From contig JAKSRG010000015.1 in NCBI GenBank assembly GCA_024403735.1, positions 1 to 60,945 of the forward strand: DNA of 60,945 nucleotides, written 5' to 3'. Both the position numbers and the translations under genes were made by a program. Below are positions 16,650 through 25,241 of the stretch, in pieces (position 1 is the stretch's first letter; every line of letters begins with the position of its first letter). This stretch comes from Clostridia bacterium (GTDB lineage Bacteria; Bacillota; Clostridia; Saccharofermentanales; Saccharofermentanaceae). The notes beneath the pieces are model-generated. The model made no database searches. It had not been told where the DNA came from and worked only from the letters and a program-made list of their open reading frames with translations.

Positions 16650-17392
16650 ATTTTCTCTCCAAGAAATCTCATATAGTCAGAATAAAAAGAAGTTTTATAA
16701 GAATCTGCCAATCTCAAAAGTCGCTGCCTATAGTTACTAACACGTAGATTAACAAATCCCTTCTTGTCAACAGATGAGATATTTTTAAGATTAACTAAAG
16801 TACCATTTCTAATCGTCGAAAACATTCCGCTACTTTTTAATTCTTCCCGTATATCTGAGAACTTAGCACGTTTCTTATAGCAAACTAATGAATTTCCTTC
16901 TATCAAATAAAAGACCTGATAGTGGCCACTAGACTGAATATAAGCAATACTTTCCAAAGAAACAGGAATACTTTTTTCAACAAAATCTATCAATCGCACC
17001 TGTTCACTTTTCAATTCAGAAATTCGAAAAGCTTTATCTATACACTCTCTTAGATCGTCATCAAAGGACTTTTCTTGCTTTACAAGATACCGTATTGCAT
17101 CAAATTTGTAACCTTCTCTGGAGAACTCATAAAATACAGTTACAAAAGCTATGTTTACATTGTTGTATTTTTCCCCAATGACTTTGGCGGTCTCAAATCC
17201 ATTGATACCTTCCATTTCATAATCTAGCAACACTAAGTCAACATTAGACAAATCAACACCAAGAATTGATAAACCACTCATATACTTTTGTATCTCATAA
17301 TCAACATTCAGAGTTTGTAAGTGCTTCTGCGCTATATCATATTCATATTCAAGAAATTCTTTGTTATCATCACATAAGACAAGTCTAAACAT
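16646..17392 (-). CDS. agrA: LytTR-family response regulator (AgrA-like)
   Basis: The 248-residue protein combines a receiver domain (phospho-acceptor Asp in LVLLDYEMEGINGF, about residue 57) with a C-terminal LytTR DNA-binding domain (about 145-248, with IAYIQSSGHYQVFY and SSGMFSTIRNGTLVNLKNIS). It overlaps the kinase gene by four bases and is the first gene of the kinase operon. LytTR regulators of this group bind direct repeats about 21 bases apart; a matching pair lies upstream of agrB at 15281-15307. Confidence 0.92.
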   Translation of the reverse strand: MFRLVLCDDNKEFLEYEYDIAQKHLQTLNVDYEIQKYMSGLSILGVDLSNVDLVLLDYEMEGINGFETAKVIGEKYNNVNIAFVTVFYEFSREGYKFDAIRYLVKQEKSFDDDLRECIDKAFRISELKSEQVRLIDFVEKSIPVSLESIAYIQSSGHYQVFYLIEGNSLVCYKKRAKFSDIREELKSSGMFSTIRNGTLVNLKNISSVDKKGFVNLRVSNYRQRLLRLADSYKTSFYSDYMRFLGEKI

Positions 17393-17532
17393 ATCTACCC
17401 TCTACACGATTTGATTTATGCTTATTACCACAACAACTAACAAAAATCAACAAGAATGGCACACATTCGAATAAAATATCCTAGATTCTGCAAAACAATG
17501 TCTTTAGTAGTGTGAGTGAGGATTAAATTAAA

Positions 17533-17958
17533 GACAATAAAAACAACCCTACTCTATGCGAGAGGATTGTCTTCAATGATATTGGTTCTTTTTTATATTA
17601 TGATTTCTTCCGTGGTCTCAACAACAAATGCTTCCCTATGATATGCAAAAACTGCGGCAGCTACTTCTTACTTGACGGTGGCAAGTTTACTCAATACTGC
17701 GCTAACCCTATCAAAGGCACTAATGGTTCAACTTGCAAATCATTTGGTGCTCGCCAGCGTTATGCTGACAAGTGCAAGAGCGATCCTATTCTTGGCACCT
17801 ATGAGAAAGCATACAAGGCTCACTATGCCCGCGTTATGAAAAAGAAGATGACTAAACTCGAATTCAGCAAATGGGTACCTTATGCTCAGGAAATTAAGCA
17901 GAAGGCTTATGATTGTGAGTTAGAGTTTGAGGAGTATAGGAAGCTGATTAGAAAATAA
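17533..17958 (+). pseudogene. 5'-truncated copy of the DUF6076 gene
   Basis: The 142 codons are in frame with and closely similar to the last 142 codons of the gene at 7330-8424; similarity begins abruptly at GACAATAAAAAC. An internal ATG at 17638 could give 106 residues including the zinc-finger part, but no ribosome binding site or N-terminal domain is present. A block of about 109 bases is identical to 8210-8318, pointing to a recent duplication or gene conversion. Confidence 0.8.
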
Positions 17959-17969
17959 CCAAAGAAATG

Positions 17970-17999
17970 GGTCAACTGGCAGACGCTGGTTGACCTTTA
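17970..17999 (+). terminator. Terminator after the DUF6076 remnant
   Basis: GGTCAAC and GTTGACC pair around a 12-base loop, then CTTTATT. It would stop rightward transcription of the remnant gene. Confidence 0.6.
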
Positions 18000-18207
18000 T
18001 TGATTAAGATTCTTTTGTTCGTTTCAAAAAGTTATCATAAAGACTAATAAGTGAACAGTAGTACATATCTTCCTGTGTTTCCAACAAATTATCTTCAATA
18101 AATATTAATGGTATATCAGTATCTATATTTACAACATCCCTTCATAACTATATATACACATCTAAATATTTGCATTTTTCAATTATTCTCTAATAACCAA
18201 TTATATA

Positions 18208-18270
18208 CTTGACCTGACCACTATTTCAGTATTCACAGGTCAAGTGGTCAGGTCAAGTGGTCAAGTCAAT
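18208..18270. repeat. 15-bp perfect stem joined to a 13-bp tandem repeat
   Basis: CTTGACCTGACCACT (18208-18222) is the exact reverse complement of 18243-18257. The right arm is part of a tandem repeat AGGTCAAGTGGTC (two copies plus a partial). The structure abuts the stop codon of the AlbA_2 gene and may act as terminator, RNA stabiliser or protein-binding array. Confidence 0.65.
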
Positions 18271-19930
18271 CTCCATCGTTCCATATATATCTTTGCTTAG
18301 AACTAGTTGGCTTATTCGGAATAGTAAGCTTAATCTTCCCAGATTCAACCAAAGGATTAAGTATCTTGTTTCTGAAATAATCCCTTGAACTAATCTTACA
18401 GAAACTCTGCAACTCAGCTCTTGATCTAGGTTCTCTCAAGTATTCGCTTAATCTTACAAATAAATCCAAACTAATATCAGACTTAACCGCAGAGTGCTCA
18501 AGTGTATCGCTTTCTTTTTCATCATCGCCTTGATTACGCCATACACCATCTGCACCAATCTGTCCATACTGTCCATATCTCAGCAATCTCAGATATTTTT
18601 CACATCCACTTGCCGAGACAGAAACCCCACCACCAGTAGCATCTATCACTGGCAACTCTGCATTTATTTTCTTGCAATCAGCCTTTATTTTAAGGAATCC
18701 TCTTCCCCAAGATTCCACTTCTCCTGATCTAAAAGATACATCTGCAATTTTAGGATTATGAGGAACAGATTCATGTTTTTCATAAACACTAATATCAGTA
18801 GGGACACGCTTGGACCACTCACCCATATTGAAGATTACTATCTTGTCATCATAAACAGATACTTGAATAGGTACCCCAGTTGTATAATCTTTATGGTTTA
18901 TAGCATTTAAAAGCAGTTCTCTAACAATACCTTTAGTCAGCATTTTAGTCTCTGTACGCTGAACACCTTCATAATCCACTAATCCCTTAAAATACTTAGA
19001 AAAGATTAGCTCATTTGCCTTATCAGCTTGCAACATCAAAGGTCCCTCAATTACATCCTGATATTGTAAATCCTCAATAATCTCCGAATCTTCACCAAAA
19101 GCTCCAACCTTTGAAAAGTAACCAATCTTTATATATGCACCAGTTGTATAAAGCTCTGGTTCCGGATGAAACAACAATACAGCAGCCCTTGTAAGGAACT
19201 GTCCATCGAACAACTTCAAATTTCTAAGAAGCGTCTCATCATCAATATCTACTTCCGACTCCGACATTCTTCCACTCTTCACAGCCTTCTTACGGAATTC
19301 TTCTAGAGCAGTCTTACTCAAATCATCTACACTAATTCCCGGTATTGGAACTGCATCCCACGTTTTACCTGCACGTTCGAGAAGAAAGTTTTGTAATTCA
19401 AATCCATTCAACTCATGCAAAGTTGAACCAGATCTTTTATAATATTTTCCATCACATGAGATAGCAAATGGATACTTGACAATTTCTATTGAAATATATT
19501 CTCTACATCCACTTTCATCTTCCCATATTTTATTATCCTCTTCTATTTTCAATAAAGATTTATATATTTTATCCTCTGTTGGAATAGTCGCTGTGCTAAG
19601 TTCACCCTTCGCATATCGATTTATAAGCTTATTAGCAACACTCTCCGGAATATTTTCTCCATAGCGGATATTTTCAGCACCAATTACGGAATGAACTTGA
19701 ATACTTGCCAGTATTCCTAGTTTATCATTTATTTTATTTGGCAACGATTCCAACAACTTTTTTGAATTCTCAACACCTACAACATATCCATCATCATTCA
19801 CGCCAATATTCAACATGCCGCCATCCGTATTAGCATATCCACAAAGCCATTTCAGATAATCTTCATGCCATGCCCATTTCCATTCTATGGTTTGAGATTC
19901 TTGTTTTTCACTAGTTTTTATAGCATCCAT
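18266..19930 (-). CDS. AlbA_2 (Schlafen-like) / HATPase_c_4 protein
   Basis: The 554-residue protein opens with an AlbA_2 domain (ESQTIEWKWAW, then GYANTDGGMLNIGVNDDG). This is interrupted by an insert of roughly 70 residues (about 95-165) before FAISCDGKYYKRSGSTLHELNG closes the fold. A linker follows, and then an ATP-binding helicase-like module with RELLLNAINHKDYTTG and VSVYDDKIVIFNMG (about 345-380). The C-terminus has a winged-helix region. Such proteins were often called RecG-like regulators and are frequent on mobile elements. It is preceded by a small HTH gene 15 bases upstream, so the two form one operon. Function is unknown; DNA-binding regulator or defence factor are both possible. 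Confidence 0.85.
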   Translation of the reverse strand: MDAIKTSEKQESQTIEWKWAWHEDYLKWLCGYANTDGGMLNIGVNDDGYVVGVENSKKLLESLPNKINDKLGILASIQVHSVIGAENIRYGENIPESVANKLINRYAKGELSTATIPTEDKIYKSLLKIEEDNKIWEDESGCREYISIEIVKYPFAISCDGKYYKRSGSTLHELNGFELQNFLLERAGKTWDAVPIPGISVDDLSKTALEEFRKKAVKSGRMSESEVDIDDETLLRNLKLFDGQFLTRAAVLLFHPEPELYTTGAYIKIGYFSKVGAFGEDSEIIEDLQYQDVIEGPLMLQADKANELIFSKYFKGLVDYEGVQRTETKMLTKGIVRELLLNAINHKDYTTGVPIQVSVYDDKIVIFNMGEWSKRVPTDISVYEKHESVPHNPKIADVSFRSGEVESWGRGFLKIKADCKKINAELPVIDATGGGVSVSASGCEKYLRLLRYGQYGQIGADGVWRNQGDDEKESDTLEHSAVKSDISLDLFVRLSEYLREPRSRAELQSFCKISSRDYFRNKILNPLVESGKIKLTIPNKPTSSKQRYIWNDGD

Positions 19931-19945
19931 AGTTTAAGCACCTTT

Positions 19946-20146
19946 TTACTCATTATAGTTATTCTTCACATATTTTCCTGATTTTATCCTCATATCAGCA
20001 GGCTTTTCTGCGTTAGAGGGGATAGCCCAATTTACACCAAACTTAACACAGCCTGGAATTCTACCATCATTACACAATGTATTTATTCTTCTGATGCTTA
20101 TATCCCACTTTTCCGCTACTTCTTTAATCGTCATATATTCGTTCAT
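19946..20146 (-). CDS. Small HTH_17/MerR-like DNA-binding protein
   Basis: The 66-residue product reads MNEYMTIKEVAEKWDISIRR then INTLCNDGRIPG and AIPSNAEKPADMRIKSGKY, a classic excisionase-type helix-turn-helix of the HTH_17 family. I chose ATG 20144-20146 because GAGG lies nine bases upstream; the longer reading begins with TTG inside that site. It precedes the AlbA_2 gene. A consensus promoter with a palindrome in the spacer lies upstream, so the protein probably autoregulates the pair. Confidence 0.82.
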   Translation of the reverse strand: MNEYMTIKEVAEKWDISIRRINTLCNDGRIPGCVKFGVNWAIPSNAEKPADMRIKSGKYVKNNYNE

Positions 20147-20175
20147 ATAAATAATCCTCAAAAAAATATATTTGC

Positions 20176-20204
20176 ATTATATGCCACGCGTGGAACAATA
20201 TCAA
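20176..20204 (-). promoter_or_regulatory. Near-consensus promoter with palindromic operator in the spacer
   Basis: On the minus strand TTGATA (20199-20204), a 17-base spacer and TATAAT (20176-20181) precede the HTH gene. The spacer contains the perfect palindrome CCACGCGTGG (20184-20193), where a repressor or MerR-like activator would bind. Confidence 0.75.
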
Positions 20205-20775
20205 TTTGTTATCTAAGATTTGACCGTAAGAATCCAATTATTGTCATAATGGTATCTTGGTGCCCAATATTTTTCCAATCTCAAAATATCACTGTAATCT
20301 AGCACACTAAGGTTAAATTGACGAATGGTTTTGAGTACAATAGTCACAAAACTCATATTAAATATCAATTACAAAAAGTTGAGGTAACCTTCCATAAAAC
20401 TAATCTATCTGCATCTGTGCAGCGTAGATCTCAAACTACTTTTTGTATTTCTACAAACACTATTCTGATATGACATAAGGGAATGACACATGTTATCCCA
20501 ATAGATAAAAAGCAACATTTGCACCTTTTACAGCAAGGTGCACACAAGGAGCAAAAATTACTAGTCAATTTCCCAAAGACCTTGATTCTACTTGCTTTTC
20601 GGTTATAGGAATATGTTTTCCAGAATAGTACCATGTCATCTGATTATCTATTGCATTTTTCATTTAAATACTATTTTTATTTAGCATATCACTTTTACTA
20701 CTAGAAAATCATCAAACATAATCTATTAACTTTTTCTTTCTTGTTAAAAATAACCCATTTTTCAGAGTCGCGCCC

Positions 20776-21001
20776 GGTGGTAAGGTCAAAATCCCTTCAA
20801 AGCCTTATATATCAAGGGTTTTGATGATTAGCTGGCCGAAAAAGAAGAGAAAAAACAAAATCCTCCAAGTTTTGAAACCTGAAGGATTTTTACTAACACA
20901 TCGATTTAGTCATGTTTTAGTGCAATTATATGCACATTTTTCCTATAACTTCTTAAAAGTTACCATATTTACCACTTTGCCGGTGGTAAGTTTGGTGGTA
21001 A
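20776..21001. repeat. GGTGGTAA integrase arm-site candidates, right end
   Basis: Copies at 20776-20783, 20982-20989 and 20994-21001 match those at 1970-2027 and 3340-3347. The last two are 12 bases apart and lie about 55 bases from attR. Confidence 0.55.
20857..20890. terminator. Hairpin AAAATCCT/AGGATTTT
   Basis: Eight-base arms with an 18-base loop, ending in a T run in both directions. It is probably a bidirectional terminator insulating lysS from the element. Confidence 0.5.
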
Positions 21002-21044
21002 GCTCGTTTTCAATGCCCGGAAAGGCCTGAATTTACTGGGCTTT

Positions 21045-22616
21045 TCAGCCCTGGCTCTTAAGTGTTGGGAAGAGCAATACGTCTCTGATAGCTGGGCTAT
21101 CTGTGAGGAGCATTACAAGTCTGTCGATACCATAACCGATACCACCCGTTGGAGGCATACCGATCTCAAGTGCGTTAAGGAAGTCTTCATCTGTGTGGTT
21201 AGCTTCCTCGTCACCTGCTGCGAATGCTGCATCCTGAGCTGCAAATCTTTCTCTCTGGTCGATTGGATCGTTGAGCTCTGAGTATGCGTTACACATCTCC
21301 CATGTATTGATGAAGAGCTCAAATCTTTCTACCTTTGAAGGATCAGATGGCTTCTTCTTTGTAAGTGGAGAGATAGCAAGTGGGTGATCCATGATGAATG
21401 TTGGCTGGATGAGGTTCTTCTCGCAGAACTCCTCGAAGAAGAGGTTGATGATGTCGCCCTTTGTGTGGCGCTCCTCGTACTCAATGTGGTGTTCCTTAGC
21501 AAGAGCCTTTGCAGCCTCATCGCTCTCTACTGTATCAAAATCGATACCAGCGTACTTCTTGATCGCATCATTCATTGTGAGACGCTCGAATGGCTTACCA
21601 AAGTCAATCTCGATATCACCATACTTGATGATTGATGTACCACAAACCTTCTCGGCGAGGTACTTGAACATTGACTCTGTGAGTTCCATCATGCCCTCGT
21701 AGTCTGTGTATGCCTGGTAGAGCTCCATGAGTGTGAACTCTGGGTTGTGACGTGTGTCTACACCCTCGTTACGGAAAACTCGGCCAATCTCATATACTCT
21801 CTCGAGACCACCAACGATGAGTCTCTTGAGGTAAAGCTCGAGTGAGATACGAAGCTTAACATCTTCGTCAAGTGCGTTGTAGTGTGTGTCGAATGGACGA
21901 GCAGCAGCACCACCAGCATTAGATACGAGCATTGGTGTCTCAACTTCCATGAAGTTACGTGCATCCAAGAAGTTTCTGATCTCCTTGATGATCTGTGAAC
22001 GCTTAACGAATGTGTCCTTAACTTCTGGGTTCATGATAAGATCAACATAACGCTGACGATATCTCATATCTGTATTTGTGAGACCATGGTGCTTCTCTGG
22101 GAGTACCTGGAGTGACTTTGAAAGGAGTGTCATCTCTTCTGCGTGGATTGAAATCTCACCTGTTCTTGTTCTGAAGAGGTAACCCTTAGCGCCATAGATA
22201 TCACCGATATCTGACTTCTTGAAAGCTGTGTAATCGTCAACACCCAAAGCGTCACGAGTTACATAAACCTGGATGTTGCCCTTGAGATCAGAAAGTGTAG
22301 CAAATGAAGCCTTACCCATAACTCTCTTGAGGAGCATACGACCAGCAACAGATACTTCAATCTTCTCGCCCTCGTGGAGTTCGTTGAGCTTTGCTGCGAA
22401 AGCTTCCTCGTCAAGTCCAGCGTCAATTGTTGCCTTGAGTTTAGCGTCGAGTGCCTCGAAAGCTTCCTTAGCATCTGCTGAGTGGTATGTTACATCATAC
22501 TTTGTAATCTGGAATGGATCCTTACCCTCAGCCTGCATTGTTGCGAGCTTTTCTCTTCTAATCTTAATCTGTTCGTTTACATTAGGCATCTGCTGTGCAT
22601 TCTCATTCTCTGCCAT
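21045..22616 (-). CDS. lysS: Lysyl-tRNA synthetase, class II
   Basis: The 523-residue enzyme charges tRNA-Lys. The N-terminal OB-fold anticodon-binding domain spans about 60-170 (VAGRMLLKRVMGKASFATLSD). The class II core follows, with motif 2 VYEIGRVFRNEGVDTRHNPEFTL split over about 275-295 and motif 3 GIGYGIDRLVMLLTD near the C-terminus. Length is normal. The last residues (FPTLKSQG) overlap the integration site of the mobile element, which has replaced the native 3' end and terminator. A pair of inverted TGTTTTCGA motifs lies in the 5' leader. greA lies upstream but is separated by a terminator. Confidence 0.98.
   Translation of the reverse strand: MAENENAQQMPNVNEQIKIRREKLATMQAEGKDPFQITKYDVTYHSADAKEAFEALDAKLKATIDAGLDEEAFAAKLNELHEGEKIEVSVAGRMLLKRVMGKASFATLSDLKGNIQVYVTRDALGVDDYTAFKKSDIGDIYGAKGYLFRTRTGEISIHAEEMTLLSKSLQVLPEKHHGLTNTDMRYRQRYVDLIMNPEVKDTFVKRSQIIKEIRNFLDARNFMEVETPMLVSNAGGAAARPFDTHYNALDEDVKLRISLELYLKRLIVGGLERVYEIGRVFRNEGVDTRHNPEFTLMELYQAYTDYEGMMELTESMFKYLAEKVCGTSIIKYGDIEIDFGKPFERLTMNDAIKKYAGIDFDTVESDEAAKALAKEHHIEYEERHTKGDIINLFFEEFCEKNLIQPTFIMDHPLAISPLTKKKPSDPSKVERFELFINTWEMCNAYSELNDPIDQRERFAAQDAAFAAGDEEANHTDEDFLNALEIGMPPTGGIGYGIDRLVMLLTDSPAIRDVLLFPTLKSQG
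21053..21070. other. attR inside the lysS 3' end
   Basis: GGCTCTTAAGTGTTGGGA matches 1893-1910 at 16 of 18 positions. The element supplies the last codons of lysS, so insertion keeps the gene intact. Confidence 0.72.
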
Positions 22617-22640
22617 TAATCCTGTGCTCCTTACACTATT

Positions 22641-22682
22641 GACCTTATCGAAAACACACTGCGAGGTGTTTTCGAGATGGTC
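22641..22682. repeat. Inverted pair of TGTTTTCGA-N4-GTC motifs in the lysS leader
   Basis: The motif occurs on the minus strand at 22641-22656 and on the plus strand at 22667-22682. Together they can form a hairpin with arms GAC(C)nnnTCGAAAACAC and its partner. Confidence 0.7.
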
Positions 22683-22711
22683 GCGAATTCATATTTTTCT
22701 ATTAAAACAGA

Positions 22712-22739
22712 AAGCGCGTCAAGATAAACTCACGCGCTT
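22712..22739 (-). terminator. greA terminator
   Basis: AAGCGCGT and ACGCGCTT pair around a 12-base loop, followed on the minus strand by TTCTGTTTT. Confidence 0.7.
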
Positions 22740-22763
22740 CCACATATATTAATTAACTACTAA

Positions 22764-23246
22764 TTAATCACCGATCTTAATGATCTTATACTTGAAAGAA
22801 CCAGCCTGAGTTGTAACTGTAGCTACCTGACCCTTCTTCTTGTCCTTAATTTCCTTACCGATTGGTGAGTCAATTGAGAGCTTGTTGCTGAAGATGTCTT
22901 CCTCGCTAGCACTTACGAGAATGTATGTCTCCTCGTCCTTTGTCTCTTCGTCACGAAGAACAACCTTTGAACCAAGTGAAACCTTCTCTTTTGAAATCTC
23001 GTCTTCAGCAAGAACTTCTGCATTCTTGAGGAGAGCGATGAGTTCCTGAATTCTTGATTCATTCTTAGCTGCGGCTTCTTTCGCTTCATCGTATTCAGAG
23101 TTCTCTGACAAGTCACCCTGTGCACGTGCTTCTTCAAGTCTACGAGAAATGTCAGCAGCAATGGTTGTTTGGCACTCTGCGAGTTCATCCTGTAACTTCT
23201 TATAACCTTCGGCTGTATAAATAACCTTATTAGTCTTTTCTGCCAT
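22764..23246 (-). CDS. greA: Transcription elongation factor GreA
   Basis: The 160-residue protein rescues backtracked RNA polymerase by stimulating transcript cleavage. The N-terminal coiled coil (about 1-75) has ARAQGDLSENSEYDEAKE, with the acidic tip residues. The C-terminal FKBP-like domain includes SPIGKEIKDKKKGQ near residue 130. Length and motifs are typical. It is followed by its own hairpin terminator, so co-transcription with lysS would be partial at most. Confidence 0.96.
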   Translation of the reverse strand: MAEKTNKVIYTAEGYKKLQDELAECQTTIAADISRRLEEARAQGDLSENSEYDEAKEAAAKNESRIQELIALLKNAEVLAEDEISKEKVSLGSKVVLRDEETKDEETYILVSASEEDIFSNKLSIDSPIGKEIKDKKKGQVATVTTQAGSFKYKIIKIGD

Positions 23247-23421
23247 ATTATTATCCTCACTTTATATCTATTAGTAGCAAGTTAACTGCGATTTGCTCAG
23301 ACCGCAACGTTAATTATTTTAACCTAAGTAATGGTTAAATATCAACATCTGAGGCCCAAACCACGCGTTTTATACGCCAAAATGCCACTAAAATTGAGCA
23401 AAATCCTAAAACAACTAGCAA

Positions 23422-24933
23422 TTATCGTGCTGTACGATCGTTTTCCTTCTGGATTACGTCGTGAGCGCCACCCTCGATGATTGATGTTGAAGATACAACA
23501 ACGAGTCTAGCCTTCTCCTGGAACTCTTCGATTGAAGATGAACCACATGAGCACATTGTAGCCTTAACCTTAGCAAGTGAAGTCTCGAGACCCTCTCTGA
23601 TTGGTCCAGCATATGGAACGTAAGAGTCAACACCCTCTTCGAATGCCATCTTACCCTTGCCGTTACCGTTCTCCTCATATCTTGTCCATGAACGAGCACG
23701 GTTAGAACCTTCACCCCAGTACTCCTTAACGTATGAACCGTTAACGATGAGCTTTCTTGTAGGAGACTCGTCAAATCTAGCGAAGTAACGACCGAGCATC
23801 ATGAAGTCTGCACCCATTGCAAGAGCGAGAGCCATGTGATAGTCGTGAACGATACCACCATCAGAACAGATTGGAATATACTCACCTGTCTTCTCGAACC
23901 ACTCGTCACGAGCCTTAGCAACCATCTGAACAGCTGAAGCCTGACCCATACCGATACCCTTCTGCTCACGTGTGATACAGATAGATCCGCCACCTACACC
24001 AATCTTGATGAAGTCAGCGCCACACTTAGCGAGGAAGTTAAAGCCTTCAGCGTCTACTTCGTTACCAGCACCTACGATTGCATCTGGATATCTTTCCTTG
24101 ATCCACTTGAGTGCCTTCTCCTGCCATACTGAGAAACCGTCTGATGAGTCGAGACAGAGAACATCAGCGCCAGCTTCGATAAGAGCAGGAACACGTGTCT
24201 CATAGTCGTGTGTATTGATACCAGCACCAACGATGAGCTTCTTATCCTTATCGAGGAGCTCGAGTGGGTTAGCCTTGTGGTACTCATAGTCCTTACGGAA
24301 TACGAAACCAACGAGCTTGCCTTCCTTAGTGATGATTGGGAGCTGGTTAATCTTGTTGTCCCAAATAATGTCGTTAGCTTCCTTAAGTGTTGTTCCCTCT
24401 GGAGCTGTAACGAGCTTGTCGATTGGTGTCATGAACTCCTTAACCTTGAGGTCTGGAGCCATACGGCTAACACGATAATCTCTTGTTGTTACGATACCAA
24501 CGAGCTTACCATCAGCTGTACCATCTTCTGTAACAGCAGCTGTGCCGTGACCTAATTCTTCCTTAAGTCTGATTACATCTTCGAGTGTTGAATCTGGAGA
24601 AACATTTGCATCTGATGCAACGATACCAGCCTTATACTTCTTAACCTTGCGGATCATGTCGCACTGTGATTCGATTGACTGTGACTGGAATACGAATGAG
24701 AGACCACCGCATCTAGCGAGAGCGATAGCCATACCTGAATCTGATACAGCCTGCATAACAGCTGATACCATAGGGATGTTAATCTTGAGCTTTGGCTCTT
24801 CCTTACCCTTTTTATATTTACAAATAGGAGTTGAGAGATCTACCTGGTTAGGTGTATTCTTCTCAGTTGTCAAATTTGGTACCAAAAGGTACTCACTGAA
24901 AGTACGTGACTCTTCTGCAAAATACTTTGCCAT
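23422..24933 (-). CDS. guaB: Inosine-5'-monophosphate dehydrogenase
   Basis: The 503-residue enzyme oxidises IMP to XMP in GTP synthesis. The TIM-barrel catalytic domain carries [20 protein letters not shown] with the active-site Cys, and [20 protein letters not shown] for phosphate binding. The paired CBS domains (about 110-230) are inserted after the first barrel strands, with TTRDYR and VFRKDYE. A good Shine-Dalgarno precedes the ATG. The 300-base spacer upstream holds a divergent promoter for the GntR-ABC operon and two copies of the dispersed motif. Confidence 0.96.
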   Translation of the reverse strand: MAKYFAEESRTFSEYLLVPNLTTEKNTPNQVDLSTPICKYKKGKEEPKLKINIPMVSAVMQAVSDSGMAIALARCGGLSFVFQSQSIESQCDMIRKVKKYKAGIVASDANVSPDSTLEDVIRLKEELGHGTAAVTEDGTADGKLVGIVTTRDYRVSRMAPDLKVKEFMTPIDKLVTAPEGTTLKEANDIIWDNKINQLPIITKEGKLVGFVFRKDYEYHKANPLELLDKDKKLIVGAGINTHDYETRVPALIEAGADVLCLDSSDGFSVWQEKALKWIKERYPDAIVGAGNEVDAEGFNFLAKCGADFIKIGVGGGSICITREQKGIGMGQASAVQMVAKARDEWFEKTGEYIPICSDGGIVHDYHMALALAMGADFMMLGRYFARFDESPTRKLIVNGSYVKEYWGEGSNRARSWTRYEENGNGKGKMAFEEGVDSYVPYAGPIREGLETSLAKVKATMCSCGSSSIEEFQEKARLVVVSSTSIIEGGAHDVIQKENDRTAR

Positions 24934-25140
24934 GAAATGTTCCTCCTTAAAAATAGTTACAAATGTACATAATAAAAATAATTAGGTTATATACTATCAC
25001 ATCAAGGCATGCTTATACCATAAAAAAATACTCAATTTTGAGCTGGGTTTTTGTGCGATTTTTTGGCGGTTGTCTACTAGCTGTGGACGTTTGTTTTCGA
25101 GAGGGTCAAAAAGACTTTGTTTTCGAGATGGTCTATGGGG
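24934..25140. other. Divergent spacer between guaB and the GntR operon
   Basis: No gene is seen. It holds two same-orientation copies of the TGTTTTCGA motif (25092 and 25118, 26 bases apart). Confidence 0.55.
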
Positions 25141-25188
25141 TTGACTTAGTTGTTGCGGCGTGTTACTGTACTAATGTATTAATACAGT
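25141..25188 (+). promoter_or_regulatory. Promoter and operator of the YtrA-type operon
   Basis: TTGACT (25141-25146), a 17-base spacer and TACTGT (25164-25169) form a promoter. ACTGTA-N12-TACAGT (25165-25188) is an inverted repeat over the -10 and start region, with the palindrome GTATTAATAC inside. This fits autorepression by the GntR protein encoded next. Confidence 0.65.
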
Positions 25189-25241
25189 TAACGTTAACAC
25201 CACACAGTAATTCTTAAGCACATATTGGAAAGGAGTAAGTG

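Larger units (their letters stand above)
20205..21044. other. Non-coding right end of the element
   Basis: No supported gene. It contains GGTGGTAA repeats, a hairpin at 20857-20890 and the attachment region. Such gene-free ends are usual for integrase-bound termini. Confidence 0.6.

Noticed and set aside
20431..20634. 67-codon leftward frame in the element's right end
   Set aside because: It has Cys-rich, non-domain composition, no ribosome binding site and no neighbours in an operon.
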